From Planococcus citri (Eukaryota; Arthropoda; Insecta; Hemiptera; Pseudococcidae), in contig NC_088679.1 in the NCBI RefSeq assembly GCF_950023065.1, forward strand, positions 52,452,001 through 52,516,000: a stretch of DNA of 64,000 nucleotides. Reading direction: 5' to 3'. The notes below the pieces were generated by a model. That model worked only from the letters and a program-made list of their open reading frames with translations, was not told the DNA's origin and made no database searches. This document shows, one piece after another, positions 34,424-46,235 of this stretch; position 1 is the stretch's first letter; each line of letters starts with the position of its first letter. The translations under genes were made by a program, and so were the position numbers.

Positions 34424-35646
34424 ATCAAATAGAGATGGAAAGCTGAAATTTACTCTACACTCCAATTTTAACACCCTCTGAAAACGACTTCTGGTGGATT
34501 TCAAGTCATTTTACAGCCTCCAACGACTTTTTTTAACATTACTGGAGCCTCCAGTAGATTTTTTAAACTTGAAATTTCCTCAAAATTTTATCAAACCAAG
34601 ATGGAGAGTCGAAATTCATTCTGCAAACTATGTAATTTCAATACGCTACGAAGTTGAATGCTGGTGAACTTCAAGTCATTTTAGAGCCTCTAACGAATGT
34701 TTTGAACATTACTGGAGCCTCCAGTAGATTTTTGAAGATTGAAATTTCCCCAAAATTTTATCAAGCCAAGATGGAGAGTCGAAATTCATTCTGAAAACTA
34801 ATTTCAATGCGCTACGAAGTTGACTGCTGGTGAATTTCAAGTCGTTTTGGAGCCTCCAGCAACTTTTTGAAAGGTTGTATGACGTTTTTTTGGAAAATTG
34901 AAATTTCAAAACCATTTGAAACCATCATGTAATCTGCGAAGTAAAGTTCAGCTTGCCAACTCCAGTTGATAATTTAATGTTGGGGAAATTTCAAGTTCCA
35001 AAAATCTACTGGAGGTTCCAGTAATTTTCAAAAAAGTCGCTGGATGCCCTAAAATTACTTGAACCCACCTGAAGTTGTCTTCAGAGGGTGTTAAAATTGG
35101 AGTATAGAGTAAATTTCAGCTTTCCATCTCCATTATTTGATGAAATTTTGTGAAAATTCAAAGTTTCAAAAATCTGCTGGAGGCTCCAGAACTGCTCAAA
35201 ACGGCTTGAAACCGTTTCCAATCGATTTGGCATGTCGAAAATAGGGTATATCCCAAATTTCAGCTTTCTTGGTCAATTTGGTGAAATTTTGATTTTTTCC
35301 CTCATTTTTGGCCTAAATTCGATTTTCAAAAATTCACCAAAAATCGAAAAACGCACTTCAGACCTTGAAATTTTGACAGGTGATAAATTTTTGCATGATC
35401 TTTCGATCTACCTTTGTAAAGTTTGAAAAAGTTCGTGCAAGTCCTATGTTAAAACGCAAAATCTGAGATTTCGGCTGACCTGTCAATCAAAATGGCCGCC
35501 ATTTTGTAAGTAAGGCCAACTTTTTTTTTGGCAAGTTTGCTTTAAAATGTTTCTCAGGATGTCCCCTTTAAGAAAAAAGTTGTCCCGGAGGATCGGCGGG
35601 GGGGGGGTGAAATTACTCCTATTGTCATATTTGTCATATGCCGGAC
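34424..35646. mobile_element. Foldback element with GGAGCCTCCA arms, copy 3 (left arm truncated)
   Basis: The right part equals copy 2: TGGAGGCTCCAGAACTGCTC, AAATAGGGTATATCCCAAAT, GGAGGATCGGCGGGGGG and the terminal TGTCATATGCCGGAC, followed by TA. TTTGTCATATG is doubled at the tip. The left terminus is absent; similarity starts abruptly near 34424 inside the satellite-like arm (TCATCAAATAGAGATGG), so about 0.8 kb is missing. Confidence 0.8.
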
Positions 35647-36420
35647 TATTATTGACACAGTAATTCGTGTTTTCCATGTAGTAAGAATTACTCTCACAAT
35701 GCGTGATATTTAAGGCCTTTTTATAATGCTACGTTTTTTTCTACGGCAAAAATTTGAAAAATTTCAAAGTGCTTTTTTTACGGCAAAGTAAAATTAATTT
35801 TACTTTGCCGTAGCTTCTTACGATTAATTCTACGGTAAAAAGTACGGCAAAAGTAAAATTAATTTTACTTTTGCCGTAAAAAAGCACTTTGAAATTTTTT
35901 ACCATTATAAATGCCTCCGTTGTAATACATGAAATTAACTTTTGCCGTAGAAAAAAACGTGAAACGCTACGTTCATTATAAAAAGGGCTTTACTTAGAAA
36001 TAATAGTAAAAATTACTTTTATAACTGAGTAATTTTTACTTGGGCAGAATAGTGAAACTTTACTATCCGTGAATAGTAAAAATTACCGTTACAATCGCAA
36101 CAGATAATACCACCTGGTGCAGTACTTTTTATTCAATCATACAATTTTATTTTTTACCAGAACAGAATAGTAAAAATTTACCATCCGTAAATAGTAAAAA
36201 TTACATTGAATTTTGTGGGAAAAATACTATACAGAAAAGTAATTTTTACTTTCATCACGAATTGAACCACACGTTGAGTGATTTTTACTATGAGATTAGT
36301 AAATTTTACTATGAGGTTTGTAAATTCTACCTAATTTTGGGTAAAATATATTTTTTGGCGGACATTTATTATTTTTTAACAGGTAATTTATGTTAAAATT
36401 TTTTTCCGTGTGGGAAGAAA
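35647..36420. repeat. AT-rich TAGTAAAAATTAC repeats around a MITE
   Basis: TAGTAAAAATTAC and its inverse GTAATTTTTAC recur about ten times between 35990 and 36320, with a few more (CAGTAATTCGTG, GTAAGAATTACTC) at 35657-35700. The Harbinger-like MITE (35713-35989) splits this block. Confidence 0.65.
35713..35989. mobile_element. Harbinger-like MITE (277 bp, TTA target)
   Basis: Ends AGGCCTTTTTATAATG and the inverted CATTATAAAAAGGGCT, bordered by TTA (35710-35712 and 35990-35992). The interior has nested palindromes of CTACGGCAAAAGTAAAATTA and TAATTTTACTTTTGCCGTAG. The 3-bp TTA duplication with A-G termini fits the PIF/Harbinger superfamily. No coding capacity. Confidence 0.75.
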
Positions 36421-36533
36421 CGGCCATTTTTCAAATTCACCGAAATCAAGAGAAAAAACAGTAAAAAATTCTGTTTTCTGACGGGAAGGCCGGATCCGAC
36501 CAATGGTGGTCTGAGTCGATCAGGTATCTAGAA
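36421..36533. repeat. Arm B (first part) of the GGCCGGATCCGG inverted repeat
   Basis: GAAAAAACAGTAAAAAATTCTG...GGAAGGCCGGATCCGACC...GAGTCGATCAGGTATCTAGAAG is the reverse complement of 33362-33440. It is interrupted at ATCTAGAA by the foldback element and continues at 38029. Confidence 0.7.
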
Positions 36534-38028
36534 GGGCAAATACAAATTCGGCACATTCTCACTTCTTGCATACAAACTCGGCACAATGCTAGAAATCGCT
36601 CCCTAATGACACATACAAATTCGGCACATACAAACTCGGCACACAAGAAAAAAAAGAACGAAATTAACACATACAAACTCGGCACATAGGAAAGAATAAA
36701 CCTCGCATTTAAAACTTGAGTGTAAAAAATTTTTCGCACCTAACCTACGCATAAATACGCAAGTAGGTACCTAGTTTAGGTACGTACTCTAATACGGATA
36801 ATAGGGATGGATGTAATTTTAATTCTATGTACCTAACAAGGGAGGTGCCCGAGGTGATTTCAACAATTCTTGCACCATTAGATAGAGGACATTGAATATA
36901 GCATAACCGCAAATTTTCAGCTGCTGAAGTTGATATTTCAGCCGTCCAGGGCGATTTTTCGATTTTCACATAAGTATCGTATGTACATACTTAGCAATTT
37001 TGAAAAATTGTCGATAAATAGTTGGCCCAGAACAGAGGACATTGAATATAGCATAACCGCAAATTTTCAGCTGCTGAAGTTGATATTTCAGCCGTCCAGG
37101 GCGATTTTTCGATTTTCACATAAGTATCGTATGTACATACTTAGCAATTTTGAAAAATTGTCGATAAATAGTTGGCCCAGGTCGCATATCAATACCTCTC
37201 ATATTATTTGGGCATTTTAATACATATGATGAGACTAACCCACAGTGAAATTTTCTGCTGCCGAAGTTGATATTTCGGCCATGCAGGACAATTTTTCGAT
37301 TTTCACATTGCAATTTTGAAATAAAAATTGGTCAAAAATTGAAAAATCGCCCTACACCGCTGAAATATCAACTTCAGCAGCTGAAGATTTCACTATGGAC
37401 TAGTCTCATCATAATGTACAAACGCCCATGTAATATGAGAGGTGAGAGGATTTGGGATGCGACCTGGGGCGACTATTTTTGGTCAATTTTTCAAAATTGC
37501 CATGTGAAAATCGAAAAATCGTCCTGGATTGCTGAAATATCAACTTCAGCAGCTGAAAATTTGGGGTAAGGCCATGTTCGATGTCCTCTATCCAATGGTG
37601 CAAAAATCGTTGAAATCGGTGAATGTCACCTGAGGCATCTCACTTGTAAGTATTGTAGGTACCTACTACCTACATGAATTAACAGAGTACCTAGCTACTT
37701 TGTTGATAAGTATGTATGTTGTACATATCTGCCTTGGATGAAATCTATTGAAAACATAATGTGTGGATACATGTTCTATCTATTTTACCTATTTGACTAT
37801 TTTCTAGCGTGTCGAATTAGTATCTATTTGTATGTGCTCTTTTCGGTTTCGTTCATTTTTTCCAATGTGCCGAATTTGTATGTGTTCTTTTCGATTTCGT
37901 TCGCTTATTCTAATGTGCCGAATTTGTATGTGTTACTTTCGTTCTTTTTTTCTTATGTGCCGAGTTTGTATGTGTCATTACTGACCCCTGGTGTGCTTCC
38001 TTATCTTGTGCCGAAATTGTATATGCCC
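36534..38028. mobile_element. MULE-like foldback element with a duplicated core (1495 bp)
   Basis: Ends GGGCAAATACAAATTCGGCA and the inverted TGCCGAAATTGTATATGCCC, bordered by ATCTAGAA(G) at 36526-36533/34 and 38029-38036/37, an 8-9 bp target duplication. Subterminal zones hold about five copies each of CAAA(T/C)TCGGCACA or its inverse TGTGCCGAATTTG. Larger inverted arms (GAGGACATTGAATATAGC / CATGTTCGATGTCCTC and TTCAGCTGCTGAAGTTG on both sides) meet near 37.3 kb. A MULE origin is inferred from duplication length and G-start; no transposase is present. Confidence 0.8.
36884..37183 (+). repeat. Recent 150-bp tandem duplication
   Basis: The segment from AGAGGACATTGAATATAGC to GTTGGCCCAGAAC (36884-37033) is followed at once by an almost identical second copy (37034-about 37180). 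They look identical except at the last few bases, so the duplication is very recent compared with other repeats here. Confidence 0.9.
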
Positions 38029-38298
38029 ATCTAGAAGACTACCTTTGGCCCAAATTTGAGCTCCGGAAGTTGAAACGCGGGAGAGATGGATATTTGTAGT
38101 TTTTTCCCGTTTTCTGAGTTGAACAGCTTTACCTGTGTACACAAAACTTCAAACGCTTGCCAAAAATCGAGAAATCAACTTGAGCCGCTGAAAATTGGGG
38201 ATGGGTGTTTTTTGAGGTCCTCTTTCCAATACTCCAAGTTTAATTCAAATCGGAGATTATCACGTGGGGGGGGGGGGGGGGGCTCCCTTGTTAGCTTA
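38029..38298. repeat. Arm B (second part) of the GGCCGGATCCGG inverted repeat
   Basis: GGCCCAAATTTGAGCTCCGGAAG and GGGAGAGATGG...GTAGTTTTTTCC are the reverse complement of 33290-33360. A G-run of 16 or so (about 38266-38281) follows. Confidence 0.65.
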
Positions 38299-38665
38299 AG
38301 CCTGGTACAGACGATCCAATATATTTGACAAACTCGATTTGTCAAATCAAATTGAATTTATCAAACATATTTGGTTGTGTGGACGCTCTGATGATGTCTT
38401 TCTCAAATTTTTAACGTTTTGTTGATCGGAGACACCATAAACACCAACTCTGAAGATAATTCTGAGAATATAAATAATTTCTATTTTCAGAATTGGTGTC
38501 ATCGATCAACAAAACGTTGAAAATTTGAAAAAAAAACTTAGATTATCAGAGCGTTTACATGATCTAATATATTTGACTTTCCATGTAACCAAATATATGT
38601 GATAAATTTCATCCAATTTGACAAGCCTGTTTTGTCAAATATATTGGATACGTGTGTACCAGGCT
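38299..38665. mobile_element. Harbinger-like MITE (367 bp, TTA target)
   Basis: Ends AGCCTGGTACAGACG and the inverted CGTGTGTACCAGGCT, bordered by TTA (38296-38298, 38666-38668). The inverted match goes on with ATCCAATATATTTGACAAA and, nearer the middle, CAACAAAACGTTGAAAATTTG, so it folds over most of its length. Non-autonomous. Confidence 0.85.
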
Positions 38666-41600
38666 TTAGTAGGTTCCTGTAGAAATATCGAAAACTGAAA
38701 CCTTAATTTGCTTCCCCTGAAAAATCATGAATATTGACTTATATCGTTAATATAAATTCGTGACTTTTGACTAACCTTGTATAGTGGCAATGGAAATGTT
38801 CCACATAAAAGTCAAATGCATAGATTTCAAATGGAGATATTCTGTACTGTCCATGGAATTTGATTTTTTCCAAGTAAAAGTTGAAATATTTTGACTTTTA
38901 CCTAGAATGGTGAACAAAATATAAAATTTAAGAACTATTAACCTATTAGTGAATAATCATCATTTATGAAAAATGTTATTATTTTACCAATTTAGTGGTT
39001 CAAAAGTGTATAAAATTGAGTTTGAAAAAGTTGCACGTTTTTTCTGTAGAAATTATCTATTTATTTCCACTATGAAGGAAGCTTGTAGGTACTCATGTTA
39101 GGGTACTATAATACTGTAAACAATCGTGAGACAGCCAAAATGGCGTCGATTATTTCCGCTGTTTATTATAGTACCCTAGTGTAGTATTTAACTATCACCG
39201 TTTTTTGCGAAAATCTTTTAAAATAATGGGAATTAGTGTTCTATCGGAGAATTTTTTAAAAATCCCGCGGACAAGTTGAAGAAATTTGGTGCTCAAATTT
39301 TATCACAATTCCTGACTTTTATAAGAATCGAACTACTGTTACCAATTATTTCATCTTGCCTGGGAAATTTGAAAAAATTCTTCTTCAGGACACCATTTCA
39401 CATCGTCGTTTTAGTGAAGATTTTGCAATAAAAAGCGGCAGTTAAATTTTAAACTGATTGAAAACTTACAGAAAAGTTACTTATTTTACTTACACATTAT
39501 GACTTCAAAAACAACGAGGCTTCCACTTATAATTCACGTATGTCCACTTGACGTAAAATTTTTGGTCTGATGTGTGATGGTTCATATTGGGGTGGCGATT
39601 TTCATATTCTCTAAAAAAAAACAATTTTTTTCCTCGAAAGGTCTAAAAGCACAAATTGACAAATTAATTGTCATCAATTTTACAAGAACTTTTTCAAGCG
39701 GATTCAAGCTGCGGGCGAAGATGTAAGGCACTGTGTAGCGACATGTGATGATGCCCATGATGCGACAACTCTCACTTTCTCGGTTTCTCACGATCTCACC
39801 TCGCAACTGACCAACACCACCTATATTGTCCGTCTAACATAGCTTGACCTGAATTGTGTCATTTGCATAAGCCGAATTCCAACAAATTTCTCATGAATTT
39901 TTCCAAATTTTTTTGGTTCTCAAAATTTTTTAGAAAGTAAAAATTATTGGCTATGTATTTTTTGCATGTTTATTTATGGCTGATTGGCTGAAAAAAGTTT
40001 ATTGAAAAAAAATCAAAATAAGAGCAAATCAATTTGGGAAACCCTTCTGTTATTCCTTTTTGGCTTCCATAAAATGCGACTGACACAATTCAGCTCAAGC
40101 TATGTTAGACGGACAATACAAGAAGGCCGAACACTGCCTCAAAAAAGTCTACGTGACATCATAGAAGGAGACGATTACCGCTCAATGACTCCGTTTTTAT
40201 TTTTTTATTAATGTTCTAATTTTTTATTTATTTTTTTTAATTTTTTCATTATTTTACACAAAATATGCTAGTATTTCGCAACGCAACTCTGTATTATTTT
40301 GAATTTTCACCTTTTTTTACAAGTTTCTTTTATTTTTATCGCAAAATTCATGAAACATCATTGATTAAATCATTATTCATCTCATCATCTGCGATCTTTT
40401 ACATGAAAATTTATCGGGATCAAATTACAGGCGATAAAATATTTCTATACTTACAATTTTTTGAGTTTTCCGTAACATTTCATTAATGGATTTTTTCTGG
40501 GTCCACTTTGAATCGTGCTCAACTCAAAATTTTCAGTGAGTACCTACCTAGGTATACATGGGTGTTTTAAAAAAGCAAACTGTACTGACGGAATCAAAAT
40601 TTTATTCTCATTAATTTTGCTTTTTTTTACTGAAAGCTGTAACTTTGGTTGTTAGAAAGTTATTCTACTCAGGTTCAAAGTTGTAAAACAGTCGCAAGGA
40701 GTAAAAATAAATTTTTGAATAGAAACTGCTTGAAATTGTCTGTGAGCACCTCAGCGTTCTATTAAAACATTAAAATAATGTATTCTGCATTTTATCCTCT
40801 TTACTTTATTGCTTTTTATTTCTCAAAACTTTATGCAGTTTTTGAAGTTGAAAAAGTGTACAAAATAAAAACTGAAAAGTATACCTACTCGCCTAACTTA
40901 AGGATGCTTTATTACGCGGATCACCCGTTTTTTAAACTTTGAACTTGAATTTTGTTGTAAGAGGTAGTCGTGCTCAAAGAAAATTTTCGGTGATTTATAA
41001 ATTCAAAGTTTGAATTTTACTCTGCGGGACTAATTAATTTTACAACTTTGAACCTGAATAGAATAACTTTTGAACAGTAAAAGCAGCAACCCTAATTAAA
41101 TCACTGTATTGGAGAAAAAATAAAATTGATTTAAAAAAAAAATCTACTCAGTGAAACCAACTAAATTCATGTTGTATGAAATTCTTTTTTAGGTGTACTG
41201 AAAGTTGAATGTAAGTTAGGCACTATTCTACGGCAGCTGTCGCCCAAGTAAGTTATTTACATTATGGCATACAGCAGTGAAGCTGGATCTCACGTAAATT
41301 ATAGCTCGATTTTAGAACATATACGTTATACGTATGACCCAAAACACCTATGACTATTTACCTTTTTTGTCACTGTGGTGTAACAGGCGATTTCCATTAC
41401 AATCCAGTACCTACCTACTGCAAATAGAATCGAAAACGAAATGCAGCAACTGTGAAGTCGATGAACTAATAACAATCATTGATAAAGATAATTTTATTGT
41501 TCAATTTTTATCATATAAAAACTGTGTAAAAGTTGAAACACAGTTGCCGGTTGCTGCCTGAATTTGGTAGGTACACATCACATTGCTCTATAGACTGATT

Positions 41601-42193
41601 CTACATACATAATTATCGTTAAAAATAGTATAGCGTAGTAAATAGTCATTCACAACCACGCATCAGTACAATTGACTACATCTAACACCTCTTTATCTAA
41701 CAAAATGACAATACAATCGCATTAATCTATGGTGTTTCTGGAGTTTTGTATTTTGCTGTCTGTACTGATTCAAATTTTAAACTTGAAATTCATTCGTAGA
41801 AATGGCTCTAGATAAGTCATAATGTCTTCTATCAGTACATCATGAACTCATCAATGCAATGTTCAGCTGTGATCAACTGGTAAAACTCGGTCGCATGTTA
41901 CAAAGGATTATATTTAAAAGGTATCTAAATAATCTTTACAATCTTGCTTTTCGTCTCGTTAGTCATGTAAGATAGGCATTCCACTCGGAATGTTTCATAA
42001 TATTTCCGTTTGTTAAGTACTACATTTTCATGTTCAGTGGATTTTTACTGACCAAAGTACTGAATTTCCAGTTCACGTAGGCAATTGCGAAAGCAAACCG
42101 AAGCCATCAGAATGGTGTGGATTCCTACAAATAATATAGGTATACAATAAGTATCTACCTTCAAATTCCAACGCTTAAGGTGTCTTTATTCAA
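38666..42193. other. AT-rich DNA with several small inverted repeats
   Basis: Seen: TAGGGTACTATAATA (39099) with its inverse at 39164-39178, an 80-bp MITE-like hairpin around AAAATGGCGTC; TATTGTCCGTCTAACATAGCTTG (39826) with its inverse at about 40095-40120; and TTATTCTACTCAGGTTCAAAG (about 40661) with its inverse near 41042-41075. No multi-exon gene is supported. Short frames at 41264 (29 codons) and 41334-41561 are not convincing. Confidence 0.5.
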
Positions 42194-43070
42194 CAGGGTG
42201 TCCACTCATTTCTGGAAATGATTTTCCCTGACTTTTCCAGGTTTTCCAGACCAATTTTTCCATTTTTCCAGATATTTTTTTCATATTCTATGCTTGCCCC
42301 ACAGTTTAATTAAAGAGGTTTTTGGGGGAGGGGGGGTGTAATTTTATTTCATAAGCTTCTCTTCGAACTGGATACTTCTTCGGATATAAAAAACAGCTAA
42401 ACTTCGATTATTAACTTTTTAAATTAAAAAACATGCAGCAATTTTGGCCACTTTATATGACTTAGGTATAAAAATTTTCTTTGGTTTTTTGGATTTTTGG
42501 AGGCCTGAAAATATGAAATTTGTTTTTTGCTCGAGCTAGAACTTTTGAAAATTTTCATTTCAAGATGCCTAAAAACGAGGTTTTTTTAATGCAAAGAATT
42601 TTTGGTTCTTGAATTAATATTGGAATGATGTTTTTTTGAAAGAAGTTACTTTGGAAAAAGAAAAGAGAACAGGCTCGAGCGAAAGCTTCTGAAAGTTTTC
42701 GTTTCGAGATGCCTAAAAACGAGGTTTTTCATGTGAGGACAAGCAGTTTTTTTGGCTTTTAAAATTTTAGAATTTGAATGATGTTTTTTTCGAAGGAAGT
42801 TGATTTTGACGAAGAAAAAAGAACAAGCCCAAGCGAGGGCGAAAATGTTCATTTTGCTTTTGAAAAAGATGAAGAAGAAAAGAAAACAAGCCCGAGCGAA
42901 GCGAGGGCAAAAACTTTTGAAAATTTGTCTTTCGAGAAGTATAAAATAACGTTTTTCTTTCATCACAGGTCCTTATCCAAAATTTGAAATTGATCGTTTT
43001 TTCAAAATTCCAGGGATTTTGCGTGAAAATTACGAAATTCCCTGACTTTTCCAGTCTTGTGGACACCCTG
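42194..43070. mobile_element. MITE with CAGGGTGTCCAC ends (877 bp)
   Basis: The left end CAGGGTGTCCACTCATTTC and the right end GTGGACACCCTG form a 12-bp inverted repeat; TTCAA lies outside both ends (42189-42193 and 43071-43075). CCCTGACTTTTCCAG occurs just inside both ends, in the same orientation. The middle holds two units of about 180 bp with GAGGTTTTT, AATGATGTTTTTTT and AAAAGAGAACA(G/A)GC(T/C)CGAGCGAA. A lone CAGGGTGTCCACAAATT is also found at 6008. Superfamily uncertain. Confidence 0.75.
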
Positions 43071-43655
43071 TTCAAATTATACACTTCGTATAAACCATAT
43101 AAAATGCGTAAAAATGAACCAAGAATAGCTGAAGATGATCCTTTCTATGACCACCTAATTATGATTGGTTACGAAGACCCAATTTTGCAGAAACGTAGTG
43201 AGAAAAAGTAATAATACATTATACGCGTTTTATTATGTATTTTTCTTTTTACTACTCGTACACTCATAGAAAGGAGCGATATTTTTATAATATTAAAATT
43301 GCATTCAAGCTGTAACTCGAAGCTGCAAAGATGTATGATTGTGATCTAATTCATTTCATCTTTGTGTTATTTGCAGCTAGAAGCCTAGTAATAAGAAACA
43401 GTTAATGAGGAATGAGGAAGGGAAGAAGATTCTTATTTCGTTCATCGGTTTGGCCGAGGCTCGTTTGAAAATCGCTCAAAATGAGAGTAAAAACGATATT
43501 TTTTCCTAATTTAAAATTTCTGAACTCAGAAATTAATTTGGCCGTGAAATGTGAATAATTTTCAAATTTTGGCGGGAAAAAAAAAATAAACATATACATA
43601 TGTAGATATATAAATAAATGAAAATACATTTTTATACAGCGAGACAGCAATTTAA
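43071..43655. other. Non-coding; a 35-codon frame at 43104-43211
   Basis: The frame at 43104-43211 (starting MRKNEPRIAEDDPFYDH) looks rather protein-like, with acidic and aromatic residues, but there is no acceptor before it and the upstream part of the frame lies in the MITE. It could be a last exon cut off by that insertion. The rest has nothing. Confidence 0.25.
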
Positions 43656-46235
43656 AAGCTGATTCTGGAAATTCCAGGGTCAACGACCGACGACTCAAAA
43701 AATTTTCATCGCGATGTTGACAATTCCACCGATGTTGAACAGCACCTGGAAAATAAAAAATCGAATAAAACAAAACATCAACAAAGAAAACAGAACGATA
43801 AAATAAAAAAGTCACCGGAAAAAGTCCAACAAGTTCTTGTACTCGATTACCATCCGATCGTTTCAAACCAAGAGAAATCCAAAAACATAGTTCTAGTTAA
43901 AAACGTAGTTCCATCGAACATTCCACTGCCGCCATCACCTGAAAAAAAAATACATGTATGTATAGTACCATCTACAATCGAAGATGAATATTTTTATGGA
44001 TTAATCGATACCGGCGCTGAAGTGAATATAATTTGCGAAAGATTGTTGAGGAAAATGGGGAAATATCATCGTGACGCGATAACGCACATCAACATACCCG
44101 AACATTCATTGGTCATCAAAGTTGCCAACGGCGGAAAAGAAAATCCACTACTGTACGCCGCCAAAATTCAAATGAAATTTGGAAAAGTCGATATGACAAT
44201 TCTATTCTATATTGTAAAAAGGCTCTCGTGCGGTTTTCTGATTTCACGCGACACGAGGTTGGAAGAAAAAATCGAAGTGGCAATCGCGATGTGACAAAAT
44301 TCCAGGATCCGCCGAAATTTTCATCCGATAATATTTTACATTCTGTACATAATGTAAGAGAAATGGACATTGTAATAGAAGTAAAAAAATTTAATAATGT
44401 AGAAAAAGTATTCGAAAATAAAACCATCGAACAACACTTCTCATTTATTATTAACCTAATAAAAAATTCAAATCTTCCATAAATGAAGAAAAAATGCACG
44501 CGATCGATCGTTAACGCTAAATGCAAAGAAGACAAAATTATTCAAAACCAAAATCGAGCACCTGGGTTATACTACCATTGACAGCAACAAAATTGGAAAG
44601 CAAGACAAAAAAATTAAAAAACTCGAAAAATTCAAAAACAAACACTGACAAAAAAAGAAAAATGAAGTCGTTCTAAAATCGATAAAACAAGTCCAACGAC
44701 TCATGATCAAAAATTAACAGGTCATTTATACCAATTATACGTCCATTCACCGAACTGTTACAAAGAGGGCAATCATTTCGAATGGACACAATTACACATT
44801 AACGCGTTCAATGAATTGTTTGAAGAATACTCGAAAAAGTTTGAGTTTGCGTCTCCCGATCCAAGGAGAGAATTTTTATCGAGATCGCGAGTGATCAAGA
44901 CACTGTAAACGGAGTCATTTATCAGTGCGATGATCAAAGCAATGACAATATCGTAATGTTCATCAGCGCGATGCTCAAACACCAACAAAATTACACACTC
45001 ATCGAAAAACGCGTCCTAGCGCTAATTACTGTGCTTAAAGAAGCCCAGATGTGGCTCATTCGACGAAAAATAAACGTACCGGAATCGATAACAACACCAA
45101 TCGCCAAACTATGTGAAATAGCGCAGATTCATGATTATACTACCTACTAAATTCATTTGATATTTTTTTCAACATTAAAAAGAACACAAAAAATATTTCG
45201 AACCTATGCCCCCCCCCCCCCATCGAAATAACATTGAACGTGAACATGATACATTTGACATTCACCAGACATGACCCGTCTGATGAATTGACTAAAACGA
45301 TATTGAACGTTAAAACCAAAAAAGACCTGGACGACGGACTTCGAAAAGAAAGATCAAACAGGCATTGAAATACGGCGAAGTGGACGAAAAGACAAAAATT
45401 CGAGAACCCAAGGCGATCGCGATGAAAATAAACAACTTAGGAAATAATTACACAATAAAAAATGACATACTATACAGAAAGGTCGATGAACTCGAATTAA
45501 TTAGATCATCAGTCTCCTATACGACATCATCACGTATTTTCACCACTAGTACGGCTATTTGGGCGCGAACCGTTTGGATTCCACTTTCTCCAGGACCATC
45601 TATTACCCGAACGCCGCAAAACGATACGGACCTCGAAAACCGTGCATACTTTCTACCGCGAGAAGGAAAGAGATTCGCAAAGCTTTATTATAAAAGTACC
45701 TCGATAATTGGAACGGGATCACCGCCGCGGTCGTGAAAAGGCTACTACCTAGACTTCCAGAAACCATAGCGCCGAAGATGACGCTAGTGGCACTATCGCA
45801 ACAGCTCCCTAGGCTATTCGACGATAAGTTATACGTGGAAATAGGTCCGGAAGATGTGGAGAGACATTTCATAACAATCGAACAAGTATGTGAGAAGGTA
45901 GAATAATTCGTAGAAAAAGCGGCGGCGAACGCATAATTCGTGATCGTGTCACTAGTACCAGACACAGGTAGCGAATATATAGACTACCGGATAAAAACAG
46001 ACAACGCGTATCTGAGAAATATAGCCGAAAAACTAGGTGTCGACGCAGATTCGACTCCTAGCAGCACAGTTCGAACGTGGTAAACTATTTTTCGTAAAGA
46101 GAAACCAGTGTATGGTTCCAAATGCCGAATTCGTGAATTACGTCCTACAAAACATGTACCGAGACCATGATTGGAATCCCGAAAGGAATTTAAGCTCAAA
46201 GTATTATGTAGTTAGAAGTGCCGTTAGCGCCTGAT
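43656..46235 (+). pseudogene. Decayed Ty3/gypsy-like pol: protease, RNase H, integrase pieces
   Basis: The frame 43656-44294 holds a lysine-rich leader and a retropepsin-type protease with the catalytic FYGLIDTGAEVNII (about 44000-44040) and a downstream FLISRDTRLEEK. RNase H text follows in broken frames: GVIYQ...MFISAMLKHQQNYTLIEKRVLALI (about 44910-45040). Further on are integrase-like pieces: NDILYRKVDE (about 45456-45490), and in another frame YLGANRLDSTFSRTIYYPN (about 45560-45610), like the zinc-binding HHCC region, then VPDTGSEYIDYRIKTDN (about 45955-46005). The RT palm expected between 44300 and 44760 is not recognisable. No long terminal repeats were found. Confidence 0.6.

Noticed and set aside
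36930..37569. Repetitive frame with two copies of LIFQPSRAIFRFSHKYR
   Set aside because: Produced by the 150-bp tandem duplication within a non-coding foldback element.
37738..38034. Frame with repeated VPNLYVLFS-like units, resembling a membrane repeat protein
   Set aside because: It translates the TGTGCCGAATTTGTATGTG subterminal repeats of the MULE-like element.
41264..41350. 29-codon frame starting MAYSSEAGSHVN
   Set aside because: Too short, and no downstream exon could be joined in frame.
42646..43084. Frames rich in Lys/Glu or Phe near the GAGCGAAGCGAGGGC repeat
   Set aside because: They lie within the CAGGGTGTCCAC MITE, overlap on both strands and follow the internal duplication.
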